Positions 29,407-40,543 of a stretch of DNA of 57,368 bases are shown here, piece after piece. Numbering within the stretch: the first letter of the stretch is position 1; each line of letters opens with the position of its first letter. The stretch is from Rhodocyclaceae bacterium (GTDB lineage Bacteria; Pseudomonadota; Gammaproteobacteria; Burkholderiales; Rhodocyclaceae). The position numbers and the translations under genes were made by a program. The notes under the pieces were generated by a model. It had not been told where the DNA came from and made no database searches. It was given only the letters and a program-made list of their open reading frames with translations. The stretch is from the NCBI GenBank assembly GCA_030681195.1, contig JAUXXJ010000057.1, positions 1-57,368 of the forward strand, in the 5' to 3' direction.

Positions 29407-30489
29407 TTAGTTATTTGCCTTGGGATAAGAACCCAGTTCTTTCAGGAAGCCGACACAGCCGCGCAGGTCATCCAGGGCAGCCGTCACCTTGGGATCGCTG
29501 CGATGGCCTTCGATATCGACGAAGAATACATATTCCCAGCGCGAATTGCCAAAGCCCCGGGCGGGACGCGACTCGAAACGGCTCATTGAAACCTCGTGCT
29601 GCTTGAGCGGTGTCAACAGATCATGCACGGCACCCGGCTTGTTCTGTGCCGAGCAGACGAAGGATGTCTTGTCGATACCGGAGGGGCCAGCATCGTGATT
29701 CGACAGGATGACAAAGCGTGTCGTGTTATTCGGATCATCCTCGATGTTGGGCGCGAAAATGTTCAATTCATACAAACGAGCCGCAGCCTCCCCCGCAATG
29801 GCACAGGCTTCCGGGTCTTGCGCTGCCATGCGCGCCGCTTCGGCGTTGCTGGCGACCGGCACACGGGCCAGATTGGGCTGATTGCGGTTCAGCCACTCAT
29901 GGCACTGCGCCAGCGACTGGGCGTGCGAATACAGCTTGCTCACTCCTTCCAGCGAGGTCGCCTTGGTCATCAGGTTTTGGTGGATGCGCAGATTGACTTC
30001 GCCGCAGATCATCAAGGGCGAGGTCAGCATCTGGTCCAGTGTGCGTCCGACCGAGCCTTCGGTCGAGTTTTCAATCGGCACCACGCCGTAATCCACCTGC
30101 CCGGACTCGACAGCGCGGAACACATCATCGATGGTCAGATAGGGTGTGAACGCCGGCGCAGAGCCAAAATGCTTCTTGGCGGCCGACTCGGTGAAGGTGC
30201 CGGCCGGGCCGAAATAGGCAATCTTCAGGGGCTGTTCGAGAGCGAGGCAGGCCGACATGACCTCGCGGAAAATCGTGCGCACGGCCGCCTCGGACAAGGG
30301 ACCGGGGTTGAGTTCGGCAATCCGCCGCAACACCTGCGCCTCACGCTCGGGGCGGTAGATGTTGCCATGCTTGATTTCGCCGACCCGCTGCGCAAGGCGC
30401 GCGCGCTCTGAAAGGAGACGCAGTACTTCGTTATCGAGACGATCAATACCGTCCCGCAACGCTCCCAGTTCTTTCTGCTCGTCTGACAT
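29407..30489 (-). CDS. pheA: Chorismate mutase / prephenate dehydratase
   Basis: A 360-residue bifunctional enzyme for phenylalanine. The N-terminal AroQ chorismate mutase helix bundle (about 1-90, with LRDGIDRLDNEVLRLLSERA) is followed by prephenate dehydratase (about 95-275, GPAGTFTESAA and the VPIENSTEGSVGRTLD substrate loop) and a C-terminal ACT regulatory domain with ESRPARGFGNSRWEYVFFVD. Its start directly abuts the serA stop. Confidence 0.95.
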   Translation of the reverse strand: MSDEQKELGALRDGIDRLDNEVLRLLSERARLAQRVGEIKHGNIYRPEREAQVLRRIAELNPGPLSEAAVRTIFREVMSACLALEQPLKIAYFGPAGTFTESAAKKHFGSAPAFTPYLTIDDVFRAVESGQVDYGVVPIENSTEGSVGRTLDQMLTSPLMICGEVNLRIHQNLMTKATSLEGVSKLYSHAQSLAQCHEWLNRNQPNLARVPVASNAEAARMAAQDPEACAIAGEAAARLYELNIFAPNIEDDPNNTTRFVILSNHDAGPSGIDKTSFVCSAQNKPGAVHDLLTPLKQHEVSMSRFESRPARGFGNSRWEYVFFVDIEGHRSDPKVTAALDDLRGCVGFLKELGSYPKANN

Positions 30490-31671
30490 TTACCCTTCCT
30501 GTGGCAGATAGCGTACCGCCAGCACACCCTCGATCTTGGCGATCTGGTCGATCACCTTCTTGGGCACCTTGCTATCAACATCCAGCAACGTGTAGGCAAT
30601 ATCCTTCTTGGACTTGTTCATCATGTTGTGGATATTGAGCTTGGCATCGGCCATGGCCGTTGAAATCTGACCGACCATGTTCGGCACGTTGGCGTTGGCC
30701 ACAGCAATGCGATAGGCCGACTCGCGCGGCATGACCACGGTGGGAAAGTTAACCGAATTGACGATGTTGCCGTCGAGCAGATAGTCGCGCACCTGATCGG
30801 CCACCATGATTGCGCAGTTTTCCTCCGCTTCGCGCGTCGAGGCGCCCAGATGCGGCAGCGCGATGACATGCGGATGGGTATTGACCTTAGCGCTCGGGAA
30901 ATCGCAAACGTAAGCTGACAGTTTTTTCGCATCCAGCGCGGCCAGCACCGCCACTTCGTCGACCACACCATTGCGGGCAAAGTTGAGCAGCACGGCGCCA
31001 TGTTTCATCTGCTCGATACTCTCGGCATTGATCATGTTGCGCGTCGCATCGACCAGCGGCACATGCAGCGTAACGAAGTTGCAGCTTTTCAGCACTTCGG
31101 CCAGGCTGTTCGCCCGCTTCACCTGTGACGGCAGGCTCCAGGCCGCATCGACGGTGATCTCGGGATCGTAGCCGACCACATGCATGCCCAGCTTGATCGC
31201 CGCGTCGGCGACGAGGCAGCCGATCTTTCCCAGACCGACGATCCCCAGCGTATGCCCGGCGATTTCGTAGCCGGCATAGGTCTTCTTGCCACCCTCGACC
31301 TTCTTTTCCATCTCAGCATCTGCCGGATCGAGTGCGCTGACGAACTTGATGGCACCGCCGATATTGCGTGCCGCAAGCAGCATGCCGGCCAGCACCAGTT
31401 CCTTCACGGCATTGGCATTGGCACCCGGCGCATTGAACACGGGTACACCGCGTTCCGACATCGCCTTGACCGGAATGTTGTTGGTGCCGGAGCCGGCACG
31501 ACCGATGGCCAGTACGGACGAAGGAATGTCCATGCTGTGCATGTCGGCCGAACGTAACAGCACAGCATCCGGTTTGGCGACTTCCTTGGCGCAGGTAAAA
31601 CGGTCGCCGAGCCGCTTCAGGCCGTTCTGCGAAACATTGTTGAGAATCTGGACTTGAAATTGATCCGCCAT
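30490..31671 (-). CDS. serA: D-3-phosphoglycerate dehydrogenase
   Basis: A 393-residue NAD-dependent 2-hydroxyacid dehydrogenase, first step of serine synthesis. The Rossmann motif GIVGLGKIG (about 144-152), catalytic Arg in LLNFARNGVVDE, and HLGASTREAEENCA containing the catalytic His are visible, with a short C-terminal ACT-like domain (about 315-390). It lies 13 bp after serC, so two serine genes are adjacent and lead into aromatic synthesis. Confidence 0.93.
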   Translation of the reverse strand: MADQFQVQILNNVSQNGLKRLGDRFTCAKEVAKPDAVLLRSADMHSMDIPSSVLAIGRAGSGTNNIPVKAMSERGVPVFNAPGANANAVKELVLAGMLLAARNIGGAIKFVSALDPADAEMEKKVEGGKKTYAGYEIAGHTLGIVGLGKIGCLVADAAIKLGMHVVGYDPEITVDAAWSLPSQVKRANSLAEVLKSCNFVTLHVPLVDATRNMINAESIEQMKHGAVLLNFARNGVVDEVAVLAALDAKKLSAYVCDFPSAKVNTHPHVIALPHLGASTREAEENCAIMVADQVRDYLLDGNIVNSVNFPTVVMPRESAYRIAVANANVPNMVGQISTAMADAKLNIHNMMNKSKKDIAYTLLDVDSKVPKKVIDQIAKIEGVLAVRYLPQEG

Positions 31672-31684
31672 GATCTCAACCCCC

Positions 31685-32770
31685 TCAGTTGCCGTGCTGC
31701 GCAGCGAATTCCTTCATGTAATCGACCAGAGCCTGCACGCCCGCCGTGGGCATGGCGTTGTAGATCGATGCGCGCATGCCGCCGACGGAGCGATGGCCTT
31801 TCAACTGGGTCATGCCACGGGCCTTGGCGCCCTTCAGGAACTCCTCGTCGAACGCCGCGTCCTTGAGGGTAAAAGGCACATTCATGCGCGAACGATCGGA
31901 TGCGGCAACCGGGTTGCGGTAGAAGTCGGTCGTCTCCAGATAGTGGTAAAGCAGGTTGGCCTTCTCGATGTTCTTCTGCTCCATCGCCGCCAGACCGCCA
32001 TTGCGCTTGATCCACTGGAACACCAGCCCGGCAATGTAGATGCCGTAGGTCGGCGGGGTGTTGTACATCGAGTCGGCATCGACATGGGTCTTGTAGTCGA
32101 GCATGGCGGGCGGGGTCGGTTGTGCCTTGCCAACCAGATCATCACGGATGATGACAATGGTCAGGCCGGCCGGGCCGATGTTTTTCTGCGCGCCGGCGTA
32201 GATCAGGCCATATTTGCTGACATCAACCGGACGCGACAGGATGTTCGAGGACATGTCGCAGACCAGCGGCACATCACCCGTATCGGGAACCCAGCTGAAC
32301 TCGACGCCACCAATGGTTTCATTGGCGCAGTAGTGGACATAGGCGGCATCCTTGCTCAGCTTCCAGTCGGCAAAGGCCGGTGCATAGGTAAAGCTCTTGT
32401 CTTCGGCACTGGCGGCGACATTGACATTGCAGAAAGTCTTGGCGGCCTTGATCGCCTTCTTTGCCCATTCGCCCGTATTGATGTAATCGGCGACCGGCTT
32501 GCCGCGCAGCAAGTTGATTGGGATCATTTCGAACTGCAGCGAGGCGCCGCCTTGCAGGAACAGCACCTTATAGTTGGCGGGAATGGCCATCAACTCGCGC
32601 AGATCGGCTTCGGCCTGGGCAGCGATGCCCATGAACTCCTTGCCGCGATGGCTCATCTCCATCACGGAGGAACCACTGCCATGCCAATCGAGCATCTCTT
32701 CGGCGGCCTGCTTCAGGACTTCTTCGGGAAGTGCGGCGGGACCTGCGCTGAAATTGAAACCACGTGCCAT
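31685..32770 (-). CDS. serC: Phosphoserine aminotransferase
   Basis: A 361-residue PLP enzyme that makes phosphoserine from 3-phosphohydroxypyruvate; it can also act in pyridoxal synthesis. [18 protein letters not shown] at the N-terminus, [16 protein letters not shown] (about 71-86) and the PLP-lysine region [17 protein letters not shown] (about 188-204) are diagnostic. It begins 2 bp after gyrA ends. Confidence 0.95.
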   Translation of the reverse strand: MARGFNFSAGPAALPEEVLKQAAEEMLDWHGSGSSVMEMSHRGKEFMGIAAQAEADLRELMAIPANYKVLFLQGGASLQFEMIPINLLRGKPVADYINTGEWAKKAIKAAKTFCNVNVAASAEDKSFTYAPAFADWKLSKDAAYVHYCANETIGGVEFSWVPDTGDVPLVCDMSSNILSRPVDVSKYGLIYAGAQKNIGPAGLTIVIIRDDLVGKAQPTPPAMLDYKTHVDADSMYNTPPTYGIYIAGLVFQWIKRNGGLAAMEQKNIEKANLLYHYLETTDFYRNPVAASDRSRMNVPFTLKDAAFDEEFLKGAKARGMTQLKGHRSVGGMRASIYNAMPTAGVQALVDYMKEFAAQHGN

Positions 32771-32772
32771 TT

Positions 32773-35331
32773 TTATTCCTCCTCGTCTGTTTCGATGACT
32801 TTTTCGATGCCGGCGAGTTTCGTGCCGTCATCCAGATTGATGAGACGTACGCCTTGCGCTGAGCGCCCGGTTTCGCGCACCTGCTCGACCTTGCTGCGGA
32901 TCAGTACGCCGCCGGTGGAGATCAGCATCACCTCATCCTGTTCCTCAACCAGCACAGCCCCGACCACGGCGCCATTGCGCTCGGAAGTGCTGATGGCGAT
33001 CATGCCCTTGGTGCCACGGCCATGCTTGGTGTATTCCGCGATCGGCGTGCGCTTGCCATAGCCGTTTTCGGTGGCGGTCAGCACATTGAGGGTCTCGTCC
33101 TTGGCCACCAGCATGCAGATCACGGCCTGACCTTCTTCCAGCATCATGCCGCGCACGCCGCGCGCCGCACGGCCGATCGGCCGCACATCGTCCTCGGCAA
33201 AGCGCACGGCCTTGCCCGCATCGGAGAACAGCATCACGTCACAAGCGCCATCGGTAATCGCCACGCCAATCAGGAAATCACCTTCGTCCAGATTGACGGC
33301 GATGATGCCGGCCTTGCGCGGATTGGAGAAGTCGGACAGCGGCGTCTTCTTCACCGTGCCCATGGCGGTGGACATGAAGATGTAGTGCTTCTCGTCAAAA
33401 GTCGGCGTTGGCAGGACGGCCGTAATCTTCTCGCCTTCCTCCAGCGGGAAGAGATTGATGATCGGCTTGCCGCGCGAATTGCGCGTACCCTCTGGCGCCT
33501 CATACACCTTGAGCCAATAGACTCGACCACGATTGGAGAAGCACAGGATGTAATCGTGCGTGTTGGCAATGAACAGCTGATCGACGAAATCGTCCTCCTT
33601 GATCGCCGCAGCCTGTTTGCCACGCCCGCCGCGCCTCTGCGTGCGGTAGTCGTCGAGACTCTGGCGCTTGAAGTAGCCGCCATGCGACAGGGTAACGACC
33701 ATGTCCTCACGGGCAATCAGATCTTCGAGATTGATATCCGCCGTCTGCAGGATGATTTCCGAACGGCGCTTGTCGCCAAACTGCGCCTTGATGGCATTCA
33801 GTTCATCGACGATGATCTGCGTGATGCGCTCCGGGCGCGCCAGGATGTCGAGCAGGTCGGTGATGATTTCCATCACTTCCTTGTATTCGGCAACGATCTT
33901 GTCCTGTTCAAGGCCGGTCAGGCGTTGCAAACGCAGCTCAAGGATCGCCTGCGCCTGCACATCGGACAGCAGGTAACCTCGGCGCGACAGACCGAACTCG
34001 GGGGCCAGCCCTTCGGGACGCGAGGCTTCCGCAGAGGCGCGCAGCAGCATTTCCTCAACCAGCGTCGAACGCCAGGTGCGTGCCATCAGTTCGCGTTTGG
34101 CATCGGCCGGTGTGGGGGCTGCCTTGATCAGGGCGATGATCTCGTCGACGTTAGACAGGGCAACCGCCAGACCTTCGAGGACATGGCCACGATCGCGCGC
34201 CTTGCGCAGTTCAAACACCGTGCGCCGCGTCACCACCTCACGACGATGCGACAGGAAGCATTCCAGCAGTTGTTTCAGGTTCAGCAGCTGCGGGCGGCCA
34301 TCAATCAGCGCCACCATGTTCATGCCAAAGGTATCCTGCAACTGGGTCTGCTTGTAGAGGTTGTTCAGGATCACCTCGGGCACTTCGCCGCGCTTCAATT
34401 CGATCACTAGACGCATGCCGGACTTATCCGATTCGTCCTGAATGTGGGCGATGCCCTCGATCTTCTTTTCGTGGACGAGTTCGGCGATCTTCTCCTGCAG
34501 GGTCTTCTTGTTGACCTGATAGGGCAGTTCATCGACGACAATCGCCTGGCGTCCGGAATTTTTGATCTCTTCGAAATGGGTGCGGGCGCGCATGATGACG
34601 CGACCGCGCCCGGTCAGATAGCCATCGCGCACACCGGAAACGCCATAGATCAGGCCTGCCGTCGGGAAATCGGGGGCGGGGATGATCTTGATCAGCTCCT
34701 CGATATCAATCGCCGGGTTGTCGAGCACGGCCATGCAGGCATCAATGACTTCATTCAGGTTGTGCGGCGGAATATTGGTCGCCATGCCGACGGCAATACC
34801 CGCACTGCCGTTGATCAGCAAGTTGGGGATGCGCGCCGGCAGCACCAGCGGCTCCTTCTCCGAACCATCGTAGTTCGGACCGAAATCGACCGTTTCCTTA
34901 TCGAGATCGGCCAGCAGCTCATGGCCAATGCGTGCCATGCGCACTTCCGTGTAACGCATCGCTGCGGCATTATCGCCATCGACCGAACCGAAGTTACCCT
35001 GACCATCGACCAACATGTAACGCAGTGAAAAGTCCTGCGCCATGCGCACAATCGTGTCGTACACCGCCGTGTCGCCGTGCGGGTGATATTTACCGATAAC
35101 GTCACCGACGATACGCGCCGACTTCTTGTAGGCCCGGTTCCAGTCGTTGTTCAGCTCGTGCATGGCAAACAACGCGCGGCGATGCACGGGCTTCAGGCCA
35201 TCACGGGCATCCGGCAGCGCCCGCCCGACGATCACGCTCATCGCATAATCGAGGTAGGAGTGCCGCATCTCCTCTTCAAGGCTGATGGGCAGGGTTTCCT
35301 TGGCGAAGGCGGAGGGATCAACGGTGGTCAT
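32773..35331 (-). CDS. gyrA: DNA gyrase subunit A
   Basis: An 852-residue type II topoisomerase subunit that breaks and rejoins DNA while GyrB supplies ATP energy. The catalytic tyrosine lies in [11 protein letters not shown] (about 122), and the GyrA box QRRGGRGK is present (about 560), followed by the beta-pinwheel C-terminal domain with an acidic tail. First gene of the minus-strand superoperon. A dispersed motif copy encodes LPTPTF in the pinwheel domain (about 637-642), at a position normally held by unrelated residues of the same number. Confidence 0.97.
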   Translation of the reverse strand: MTTVDPSAFAKETLPISLEEEMRHSYLDYAMSVIVGRALPDARDGLKPVHRRALFAMHELNNDWNRAYKKSARIVGDVIGKYHPHGDTAVYDTIVRMAQDFSLRYMLVDGQGNFGSVDGDNAAAMRYTEVRMARIGHELLADLDKETVDFGPNYDGSEKEPLVLPARIPNLLINGSAGIAVGMATNIPPHNLNEVIDACMAVLDNPAIDIEELIKIIPAPDFPTAGLIYGVSGVRDGYLTGRGRVIMRARTHFEEIKNSGRQAIVVDELPYQVNKKTLQEKIAELVHEKKIEGIAHIQDESDKSGMRLVIELKRGEVPEVILNNLYKQTQLQDTFGMNMVALIDGRPQLLNLKQLLECFLSHRREVVTRRTVFELRKARDRGHVLEGLAVALSNVDEIIALIKAAPTPADAKRELMARTWRSTLVEEMLLRASAEASRPEGLAPEFGLSRRGYLLSDVQAQAILELRLQRLTGLEQDKIVAEYKEVMEIITDLLDILARPERITQIIVDELNAIKAQFGDKRRSEIILQTADINLEDLIAREDMVVTLSHGGYFKRQSLDDYRTQRRGGRGKQAAAIKEDDFVDQLFIANTHDYILCFSNRGRVYWLKVYEAPEGTRNSRGKPIINLFPLEEGEKITAVLPTPTFDEKHYIFMSTAMGTVKKTPLSDFSNPRKAGIIAVNLDEGDFLIGVAITDGACDVMLFSDAGKAVRFAEDDVRPIGRAARGVRGMMLEEGQAVICMLVAKDETLNVLTATENGYGKRTPIAEYTKHGRGTKGMIAISTSERNGAVVGAVLVEEQDEVMLISTGGVLIRSKVEQVRETGRSAQGVRLINLDDGTKLAGIEKVIETDEEE
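33401..33420 (+). repeat. Dispersed 20-bp motif, copy 10 (in gyrA)
   Basis: Two mismatches to consensus, AAAA flank. gyrA, on the opposite strand, reads it as LPTPTF. Confidence 0.88.
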
Positions 35332-35375
35332 AAGCGGTCATCTACCCCAAAAATGGGCACATCGAAAAGCGGGCG

Positions 35376-35418
35376 ATTCTAACATCGCGGGACTGCTGCG
35401 ACCGATCTCACCTAGAAT
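35376..35418. promoter_or_regulatory. Divergent gyrA / mtaD promoter region with two TAGAAT boxes
   Basis: The 134-bp spacer holds TAGAAT on the minus strand (35381-35376), 45 bp before gyrA, and TAGAAT on the plus strand (35413-35418), 48 bp before mtaD. Both could be -10 boxes. No convincing -35 boxes are visible, so the calls are tentative. Confidence 0.35.
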
Positions 35419-35465
35419 GGCGAAACTTACGCCAACCCATTGTCGTCACGCTTTTTTTTACTGCC

Positions 35466-36806
35466 ATGACAAGCCCCGAAAACGCCCTGCCAATTTCGGT
35501 CGATTTGGTCATCGACGCACGCTGGATCATTCCCGTTGAACCGGACGACACCGTTCTCGAACATCACAGCCTGATCGTGAAAGATGGTCGCATCCACGAT
35601 CTATTGCCCACGCCCGAGGCCGCCGCCCGCTATGCCGGACACGAACATCGCCGCCTGGGAAACCACGTGCTGCTACCCGGACTCGTCAATCTGCACACCC
35701 ATGCTGCGATGACGCTGCTGCGAGGCTATGCCGACGACCTGCACCTCATGGAATGGCTGCAAGAAAATATCTGGCCAGCCGAAGCCCGCCACGTGTCACC
35801 CGATTTCGTCCATGACGGTACCCTGCTGGCCTGCTGGGAAATGCTGCGCGGCGGCATCACCTGCTTCAACGACATGTACTTCTTTCCGGAAGATGCCGCA
35901 CGTGCCGCCCTGTCTGCCGGTATCCGCGCTGCCCTGGGTATTACGGTTCTCGAATTCCCCAGCGCATATGGCACTCATGCACAAGACTATCTGGATAAGG
36001 GCCTGCAGGCACGTGAGAAGCTGCAGGGCGAACCACTCATCTCTTTCTGCCTCGCGCCACACGCCCCCTACACCGTGGCAGACACCACGTTTGAGCGTAT
36101 TGCCACGCTTGCCGCCGAATCAGCACTGCCCATCCACATCCATCTCCATGAAACCCTGGATGAAATTGCCTCCAGCCTCGAACAGCATGGGGTCCGCCCG
36201 CTGGAACGACTGCAGCGCCTTGGCCTGCTCAATAATCGGCTGATCGCCGTCCATGCCGTTCATTTGGATGACGAGGAAATCAGTTTGCTGACCAGTTCCG
36301 GCTGTCATGTGGCCCATTGCCCCACTTCGAACATGAAACTTGCCAGCGGCATCGCTCCGGTAGGAAAAATGCTGGCGCAAGGTATGCCCATCGGACTCGG
36401 CACCGATGGCGCCGCCAGCAACAACCGGCTCGACCTATTCCAGGAAATGCGTCATGCGGCTCTGCTGGCCAAGGTCGCCGGCCTTGACTCTGCCCTGTTG
36501 CCGGCCCATCAAGCGCTACGCATGGCCACGCTGGAAGGCGCTCGTGCCCTCGGATTGGCTAATAAAATCGGCTCACTCGAGGTCGGCAAGGCCGCCGACA
36601 TGATCGCGATCGAACTGGATGACTGGATCCATCAACCCTGCTTCGATCCGGTCTCACATCTGATCTACGTAACAGGCAGAGAAAATGTCAGCCATGTCTG
36701 GGTGAATGGAAAGTTGCGAATTAACGACAAAAAACCCATTAATTGCCCGTATGACATGCTGCTCAAGAAAACACAAATGTGGCACAATGCGCTACTGAGT
36801 CATTGA
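35466..36806 (+). CDS. mtaD: 5-methylthioadenosine / S-adenosylhomocysteine deaminase family hydrolase
   Basis: A 446-residue TRZ/ATZ amidohydrolase. Metal ligands are visible in NLHTHAAMT (HxH), HIHLHET, and GLGTDGAASNN, with HAVHLDDEEI between. The family deaminates adenosine-type metabolites such as methylthioadenosine and S-adenosylhomocysteine; exact substrate is not fixed by the sequence. Divergent from gyrA and followed by ompA and ubiG on the same strand, an arrangement seen in other betaproteobacteria. Confidence 0.85.
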   Translation: MTSPENALPISVDLVIDARWIIPVEPDDTVLEHHSLIVKDGRIHDLLPTPEAAARYAGHEHRRLGNHVLLPGLVNLHTHAAMTLLRGYADDLHLMEWLQENIWPAEARHVSPDFVHDGTLLACWEMLRGGITCFNDMYFFPEDAARAALSAGIRAALGITVLEFPSAYGTHAQDYLDKGLQAREKLQGEPLISFCLAPHAPYTVADTTFERIATLAAESALPIHIHLHETLDEIASSLEQHGVRPLERLQRLGLLNNRLIAVHAVHLDDEEISLLTSSGCHVAHCPTSNMKLASGIAPVGKMLAQGMPIGLGTDGAASNNRLDLFQEMRHAALLAKVAGLDSALLPAHQALRMATLEGARALGLANKIGSLEVGKAADMIAIELDDWIHQPCFDPVSHLIYVTGRENVSHVWVNGKLRINDKKPINCPYDMLLKKTQMWHNALLSH

Positions 36807-36923
36807 ATCCGGGGCGGATAGTGTGCGTTCAGCCTTCGCATACAGTCTCTGATTTGACCGAAACATAAACCAGCACTCACGCCACACTGCCCAGATCTCC
36901 AACATCTTTAAAGAGGGAACACC

Positions 36924-37589
36924 ATGATCAAATTCACCACGAAGAACCTTATCCTTGCCGCCGCCCTGATCGGTATCGGCGCTGTAGCCCAAGCCCAGAC
37001 CCCTGGCGTTGATATGAAGGGCACCGTTGGCTACGTCATCGACGCCCGTGGCTACGTTGCCAAGAGCGGCACCGGCCTGTGCTGGCGCACCGGCTACTGG
37101 ACCCCGGCCATGGCCATCGCCGAGTGCGATCCGGACCTGGTCAAGAAGGAAGAGCCGAAGGCTGCTGCGCCAGCTGCGCCTGCTCCGGCCGCTGTCAAGC
37201 CCGCCGCCACCAAGGTTACCCTGGCTGCCGACGCCCTGTTTGATTTCGACAAGGCTGTGCTGAAGCCCGAAGGCCAACAAGCCCTCGACAAGCTCGTGAA
37301 TGACGTCAAGGGCATCAAACTTGAGGTCATCATCGCGGTTGGCCACGCTGACCGTATCGGCAAGGATGCCTACAACCAGAAACTGTCCGAGCGTCGCGCT
37401 GCGGCCGTCAAGGACTACCTGGTCGGCAAGGGCATCGAAGCCAACCGCGTTTATGCTGAAGGCAAGGGCGAGAAGCAGCCCAAGACCACCGAAGCTCAGT
37501 GCGGCAAGAGTGTTGCCAAGTCGAAGAAGCTGATCGACTGCCTGCAGCCTGATCGTCGCGTCGAAATCGAAGTGATCGGCACCAAGTAA
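36924..37589 (+). CDS. OmpA family outer-membrane protein
   Basis: A 221-residue exported protein. A signal peptide (1-24, cleavage after AQA) is followed by a short domain with two cysteines, an Ala/Pro/Lys-rich linker (about 75-95) and a C-terminal OmpA peptidoglycan-binding domain ([13 protein letters not shown], then [12 protein letters not shown] and the final RRVEIEV). A strong ribosome site AGAGGGAA precedes ATG 36924. It anchors the outer membrane to peptidoglycan; there is no full N-terminal barrel as in E. coli OmpA. A clear terminator follows. Confidence 0.9.
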   Translation: MIKFTTKNLILAAALIGIGAVAQAQTPGVDMKGTVGYVIDARGYVAKSGTGLCWRTGYWTPAMAIAECDPDLVKKEEPKAAAPAAPAPAAVKPAATKVTLAADALFDFDKAVLKPEGQQALDKLVNDVKGIKLEVIIAVGHADRIGKDAYNQKLSERRAAAVKDYLVGKGIEANRVYAEGKGEKQPKTTEAQCGKSVAKSKKLIDCLQPDRRVEIEVIGTK

Positions 37590-37605
37590 TCCGGCGCTGC
37601 TACCC

Positions 37606-37640
37606 AGAGAAAGCCCTGCCCTGCAGGGCTTTTCTCTTTC
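37606..37640 (+). terminator. Intrinsic terminator after ompA-like gene
   Basis: AGAGAAAGCCCTG (37606-37618) pairs with CAGGGCTTTTCTCT (37624-37637) with one bulged base, followed by a T-rich tail. It lies just upstream of ubiG, so ubiG probably relies on its own promoter or read-through. Confidence 0.8.
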
Positions 37641-37657
37641 TACCCTATGGAGTCCGC

Positions 37658-38365
37658 ATGAATAGCCACGTCAACGTCGATCCCCAGGAAGTCGCCAAGT
37701 TCAGCGAACTGGCCCATCGCTGGTGGGACCCGAATTCCGAATTCAAGCCCTTGCATGACATCAACCCCCTGCGTCTGGGCTGGGTGGATCGTTGCGTCGG
37801 TCTTGCCGGCAAGCAGGCGCTTGACGTCGGCTGCGGCGGTGGGCTGATGAGCGAAGGCATGGCCAGTTGCGGTGCCAAGGTTACTGGCATCGACATGTCC
37901 GAAAAAGCTTTAGGGGTCGCCAAGCTACACATGCTGGAGAGTGGTCGCCAGATCGACTACCGCCTCATGGCGGCCGAAGCCCTTGCCAGCGAAATGCCGG
38001 ACAGCTTCGATGTCGTCACCTGCCTGGAAATGCTGGAGCACGTTCCCGATCCCGCGTCGACCATCGCCGCCTGCGCGAAAATGGTCAAACCCGGTGGGCA
38101 GGTCTTTTTCTCGACGATCAATCGCAACCCGAAGGCCTATCTGTTTGCGGTGATTGGTGCGGAATACATCCTCAACCTGCTGCCCAAGGGCACGCATGAC
38201 TACACGAAGTTCCTACGTCCCGCCGAGCTGGCGCGCTTCGCCCGCGAAGCCGGACTGGAGGTAGAGGAAATCATCGGCATGAGCTACAACCCGCTGACCA
38301 AAACCTACAAGCTCGGCAACGACACCAGCGTGAATTATTTGATGCGAACCAAGCGCCCGGCCTGA
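37658..38365 (+). CDS. ubiG: Ubiquinone biosynthesis O-methyltransferase
   Basis: A 235-residue SAM-dependent methyltransferase for both O-methylation steps in ubiquinone synthesis. Motif I is [15 protein letters not shown] (about 54-68), with [11 protein letters not shown] (about 124-134) and the family-specific FLRPAEL later. N-terminal [25 protein letters not shown] is typical of UbiG. It ends one base before the convergent oligopeptide-binding protein gene. Confidence 0.95.
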   Translation: MNSHVNVDPQEVAKFSELAHRWWDPNSEFKPLHDINPLRLGWVDRCVGLAGKQALDVGCGGGLMSEGMASCGAKVTGIDMSEKALGVAKLHMLESGRQIDYRLMAAEALASEMPDSFDVVTCLEMLEHVPDPASTIAACAKMVKPGGQVFFSTINRNPKAYLFAVIGAEYILNLLPKGTHDYTKFLRPAELARFAREAGLEVEEIIGMSYNPLTKTYKLGNDTSVNYLMRTKRPA

Positions 38366-38366
38366 T

Positions 38367-40475
38367 CTAATGGCCAGCCGTCGCGGCTTCGCGCCGCCGA
38401 TGGTTCAGGACGGCGGGCAAGGCGACAAGCACGCCCGCGAGCACCAGCAACAACAGCGGCCATACCACCGGCTGATTCCAGCGTTGCCGCAATTCGCTGC
38501 GCCGCGCAACCTCAATACGCTGATACTTGAGGGTGTTGTTACCGACCTTGGTCGGCTTGCGATTCTTCAGCCAGGCATGGCGAAGGCTGTAATCCTTGGG
38601 ATGAAAACCCCAGACCCACGGCGTATCTTCATGCAGGATGGCAAGCATGCGATCAATGATCGCCTGCCGCTCCGGCCCATTGTCCATGGCACGCATGCGC
38701 TCAAACAGACGGTCATATTCCGGATTGGCATAGTTAGAGGCGTTCTCCCCTGACTGCTTCACCTTGCCCTGAGGGCCGTAGAGCAGGAACAGGAAGTTTT
38801 CAGGATCAGGATAATCGGCGTTCCAGCCGAAATAGAACAGCTGCACCGCGCCCTTCCTGACCTTCTCCTGAAAACGGTTGTAGTCGGTGCTGCGCACCAC
38901 CAGTTGCACACCGATCTTTTGAAATTGTTTGTTGAGCCAATCAATGCGCGTCTTGGCCCCGACACCAGTCGCCGTCGTATCGAGATTGACCACCAGTGGC
39001 TCGCCCGTTTTCGCATGGCGCCCACCCGGCCAGCCCGCCTCCGCCAACAGGCGCTTGGCTACTGCTGCATCCTTACGTTGTAGCCCGCTCGGCGTCCAGT
39101 CATAAACTACGGGATTGATGCCTTCCCTGCCCTCGCGATAGCCGAAGATACCGGGTGGCAAAGGACTTTGCGATGGAATGCCACGGCCATTCTGGAAGAT
39201 CGAGATGAACTCTTCCTGGTCGATGGCGATCGCAATCGCCTGACGAATCTTCTTCGCCGCTTCGCTTGATCCGCCCAGCAACGGGTCAAGCATGTTGAAA
39301 CCCATGTAGAAGGTTGAGGTCGACACCGAGGTCGATAAGTCGATGCCCTGCGTCCGCATCTCGGGTGTCAATGAAATTTCGCCGCCGGAAGCCACCTGTA
39401 CCGCCTGATCGAACGAATCCGAGGAAATCCCCGAGGCATCGTAGTAGCCCTGCAGGAATTTGTTCCAGTAGGGAATCTGCTCCTTCTCGCGAGTGAACAC
39501 CACCTTCTCGATAAACGGTAGCGGCTTGCCGCAATCCGCCAGCAAGCCGGCTGCTTCATCACCAGCTTCCCCTTCACAAGGATAGGTTTCGCCACGGAAG
39601 TTGGGATTGCGCTCCAGCACCATGCGCGCATTCGGATTATTTTCCGTCAGCATGAAGGGCCCTGTGCCGACCGGATACCAGTCCAGCGTGAGATTCTTCT
39701 CCGCCATACCCGGCTGACTGTGAAAGCGATCCGCCTCCCATGGCATCGGGGCAAAAAACGGCATGGTCAGCCAATACAGAAACTGCGGATACTTGCCCTT
39801 GATGCGAATCCGGTAGTGATAGCGGTCGACAACCTCAGCCCCAGTCAGTGAAACCGCGCGCAAATCCAGCCATTGCCGTCCCGCCAGCGCCGACTTTTTC
39901 AACTCGCTCGCCAAGTCAGGCAAACCGACAATGTATTCGGCCATCAGACCGAGGATGGGCGAATGCAAACGCGGATGAGCCAGCCGCTTCAGCGCATAAA
40001 CATAGTCATCGGCCACCAGTTCACGCGTACCACGGTTGGGAAAGTCCCCCAGCGTATGAAAATTAGAGATATCGGCCGGTTGTTCGGCAAAGGCCGGGTG
40101 AGGCTGATAGCGAATACCCGGCTTGATCTCGACGATGTAGTCGGTAAAGGCAATTTGCGCAGGATCGGCATTCGCTGGCAGCGGCTTGCCTTGGCGATCG
40201 AAATAGCGCGCCTCTGGCACACGTACCGCCGTCGCCGGCATCAGTTCATAAGGGCGTTTCAGATAGTGATACTGCAACGGTGGCTCATAAATCTGTGCCG
40301 TAAAGGTGATCTCGTCTTCGCTATAGGACTGTACCGGATCGAGATGCTTGGGCCGATCAGTAAAGGCCGTGTAGAGAATATTGCGCCCCTGATCGTCCGC
40401 CGGATAGGGATCATTCCAGTCCGAACCACAGCCGCTCAGGAGGACGGCCAGCAGAATGAGGGAAAGACAGCGCAT
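38367..40475 (-). CDS. Peptide-type ABC transporter substrate-binding lipoprotein, orphan
   Basis: A 702-residue family-5 solute-binding protein (OppA/DppA type). The signal peptide ends in a lipobox LLSGC (Cys16), so the protein is lipid-anchored after export. A second hydrophobic helix near the C-terminus (about 670-690) is followed by a basic tail, unusual for a soluble binding protein and suggesting dual anchoring. No permease or ATPase genes lie beside it: downstream is convergent ubiG and upstream is divergent fabI. A dispersed motif copy encodes KSALAGRQ at about residues 194-201. Ligand unknown. Confidence 0.85.
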   Translation of the reverse strand: MRCLSLILLAVLLSGCGSDWNDPYPADDQGRNILYTAFTDRPKHLDPVQSYSEDEITFTAQIYEPPLQYHYLKRPYELMPATAVRVPEARYFDRQGKPLPANADPAQIAFTDYIVEIKPGIRYQPHPAFAEQPADISNFHTLGDFPNRGTRELVADDYVYALKRLAHPRLHSPILGLMAEYIVGLPDLASELKKSALAGRQWLDLRAVSLTGAEVVDRYHYRIRIKGKYPQFLYWLTMPFFAPMPWEADRFHSQPGMAEKNLTLDWYPVGTGPFMLTENNPNARMVLERNPNFRGETYPCEGEAGDEAAGLLADCGKPLPFIEKVVFTREKEQIPYWNKFLQGYYDASGISSDSFDQAVQVASGGEISLTPEMRTQGIDLSTSVSTSTFYMGFNMLDPLLGGSSEAAKKIRQAIAIAIDQEEFISIFQNGRGIPSQSPLPPGIFGYREGREGINPVVYDWTPSGLQRKDAAVAKRLLAEAGWPGGRHAKTGEPLVVNLDTTATGVGAKTRIDWLNKQFQKIGVQLVVRSTDYNRFQEKVRKGAVQLFYFGWNADYPDPENFLFLLYGPQGKVKQSGENASNYANPEYDRLFERMRAMDNGPERQAIIDRMLAILHEDTPWVWGFHPKDYSLRHAWLKNRKPTKVGNNTLKYQRIEVARRSELRQRWNQPVVWPLLLLVLAGVLVALPAVLNHRRREAATAGH
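39875..39894 (-). repeat. Dispersed 20-bp motif, copy 11 (in binding-protein gene)
   Basis: Perfect match on the minus strand with A5 flank. It is read as KSALAGRQ. Confidence 0.9.
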
Positions 40476-40500
40476 GGCCGAAGTGTAATGGAATCGCAGC

Positions 40501-40506
40501 TATAAT
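40501..40506 (+). promoter_or_regulatory. Probable -10 box of fabI
   Basis: Perfect TATAAT 37 bp before the fabI start in the 68-bp divergent spacer. The -35 position has no good match, so strength would depend on context. Confidence 0.5.
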
Positions 40507-40543
40507 CACCCATCACTTGAGCATGGCTTTTGGAGGATTCAAC

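Noticed and set aside
31670..34410. Long plus-strand frames antisense to serC and gyrA
   Set aside because: These are shadows of conserved genes, with no ribosome site and no recognisable domains.
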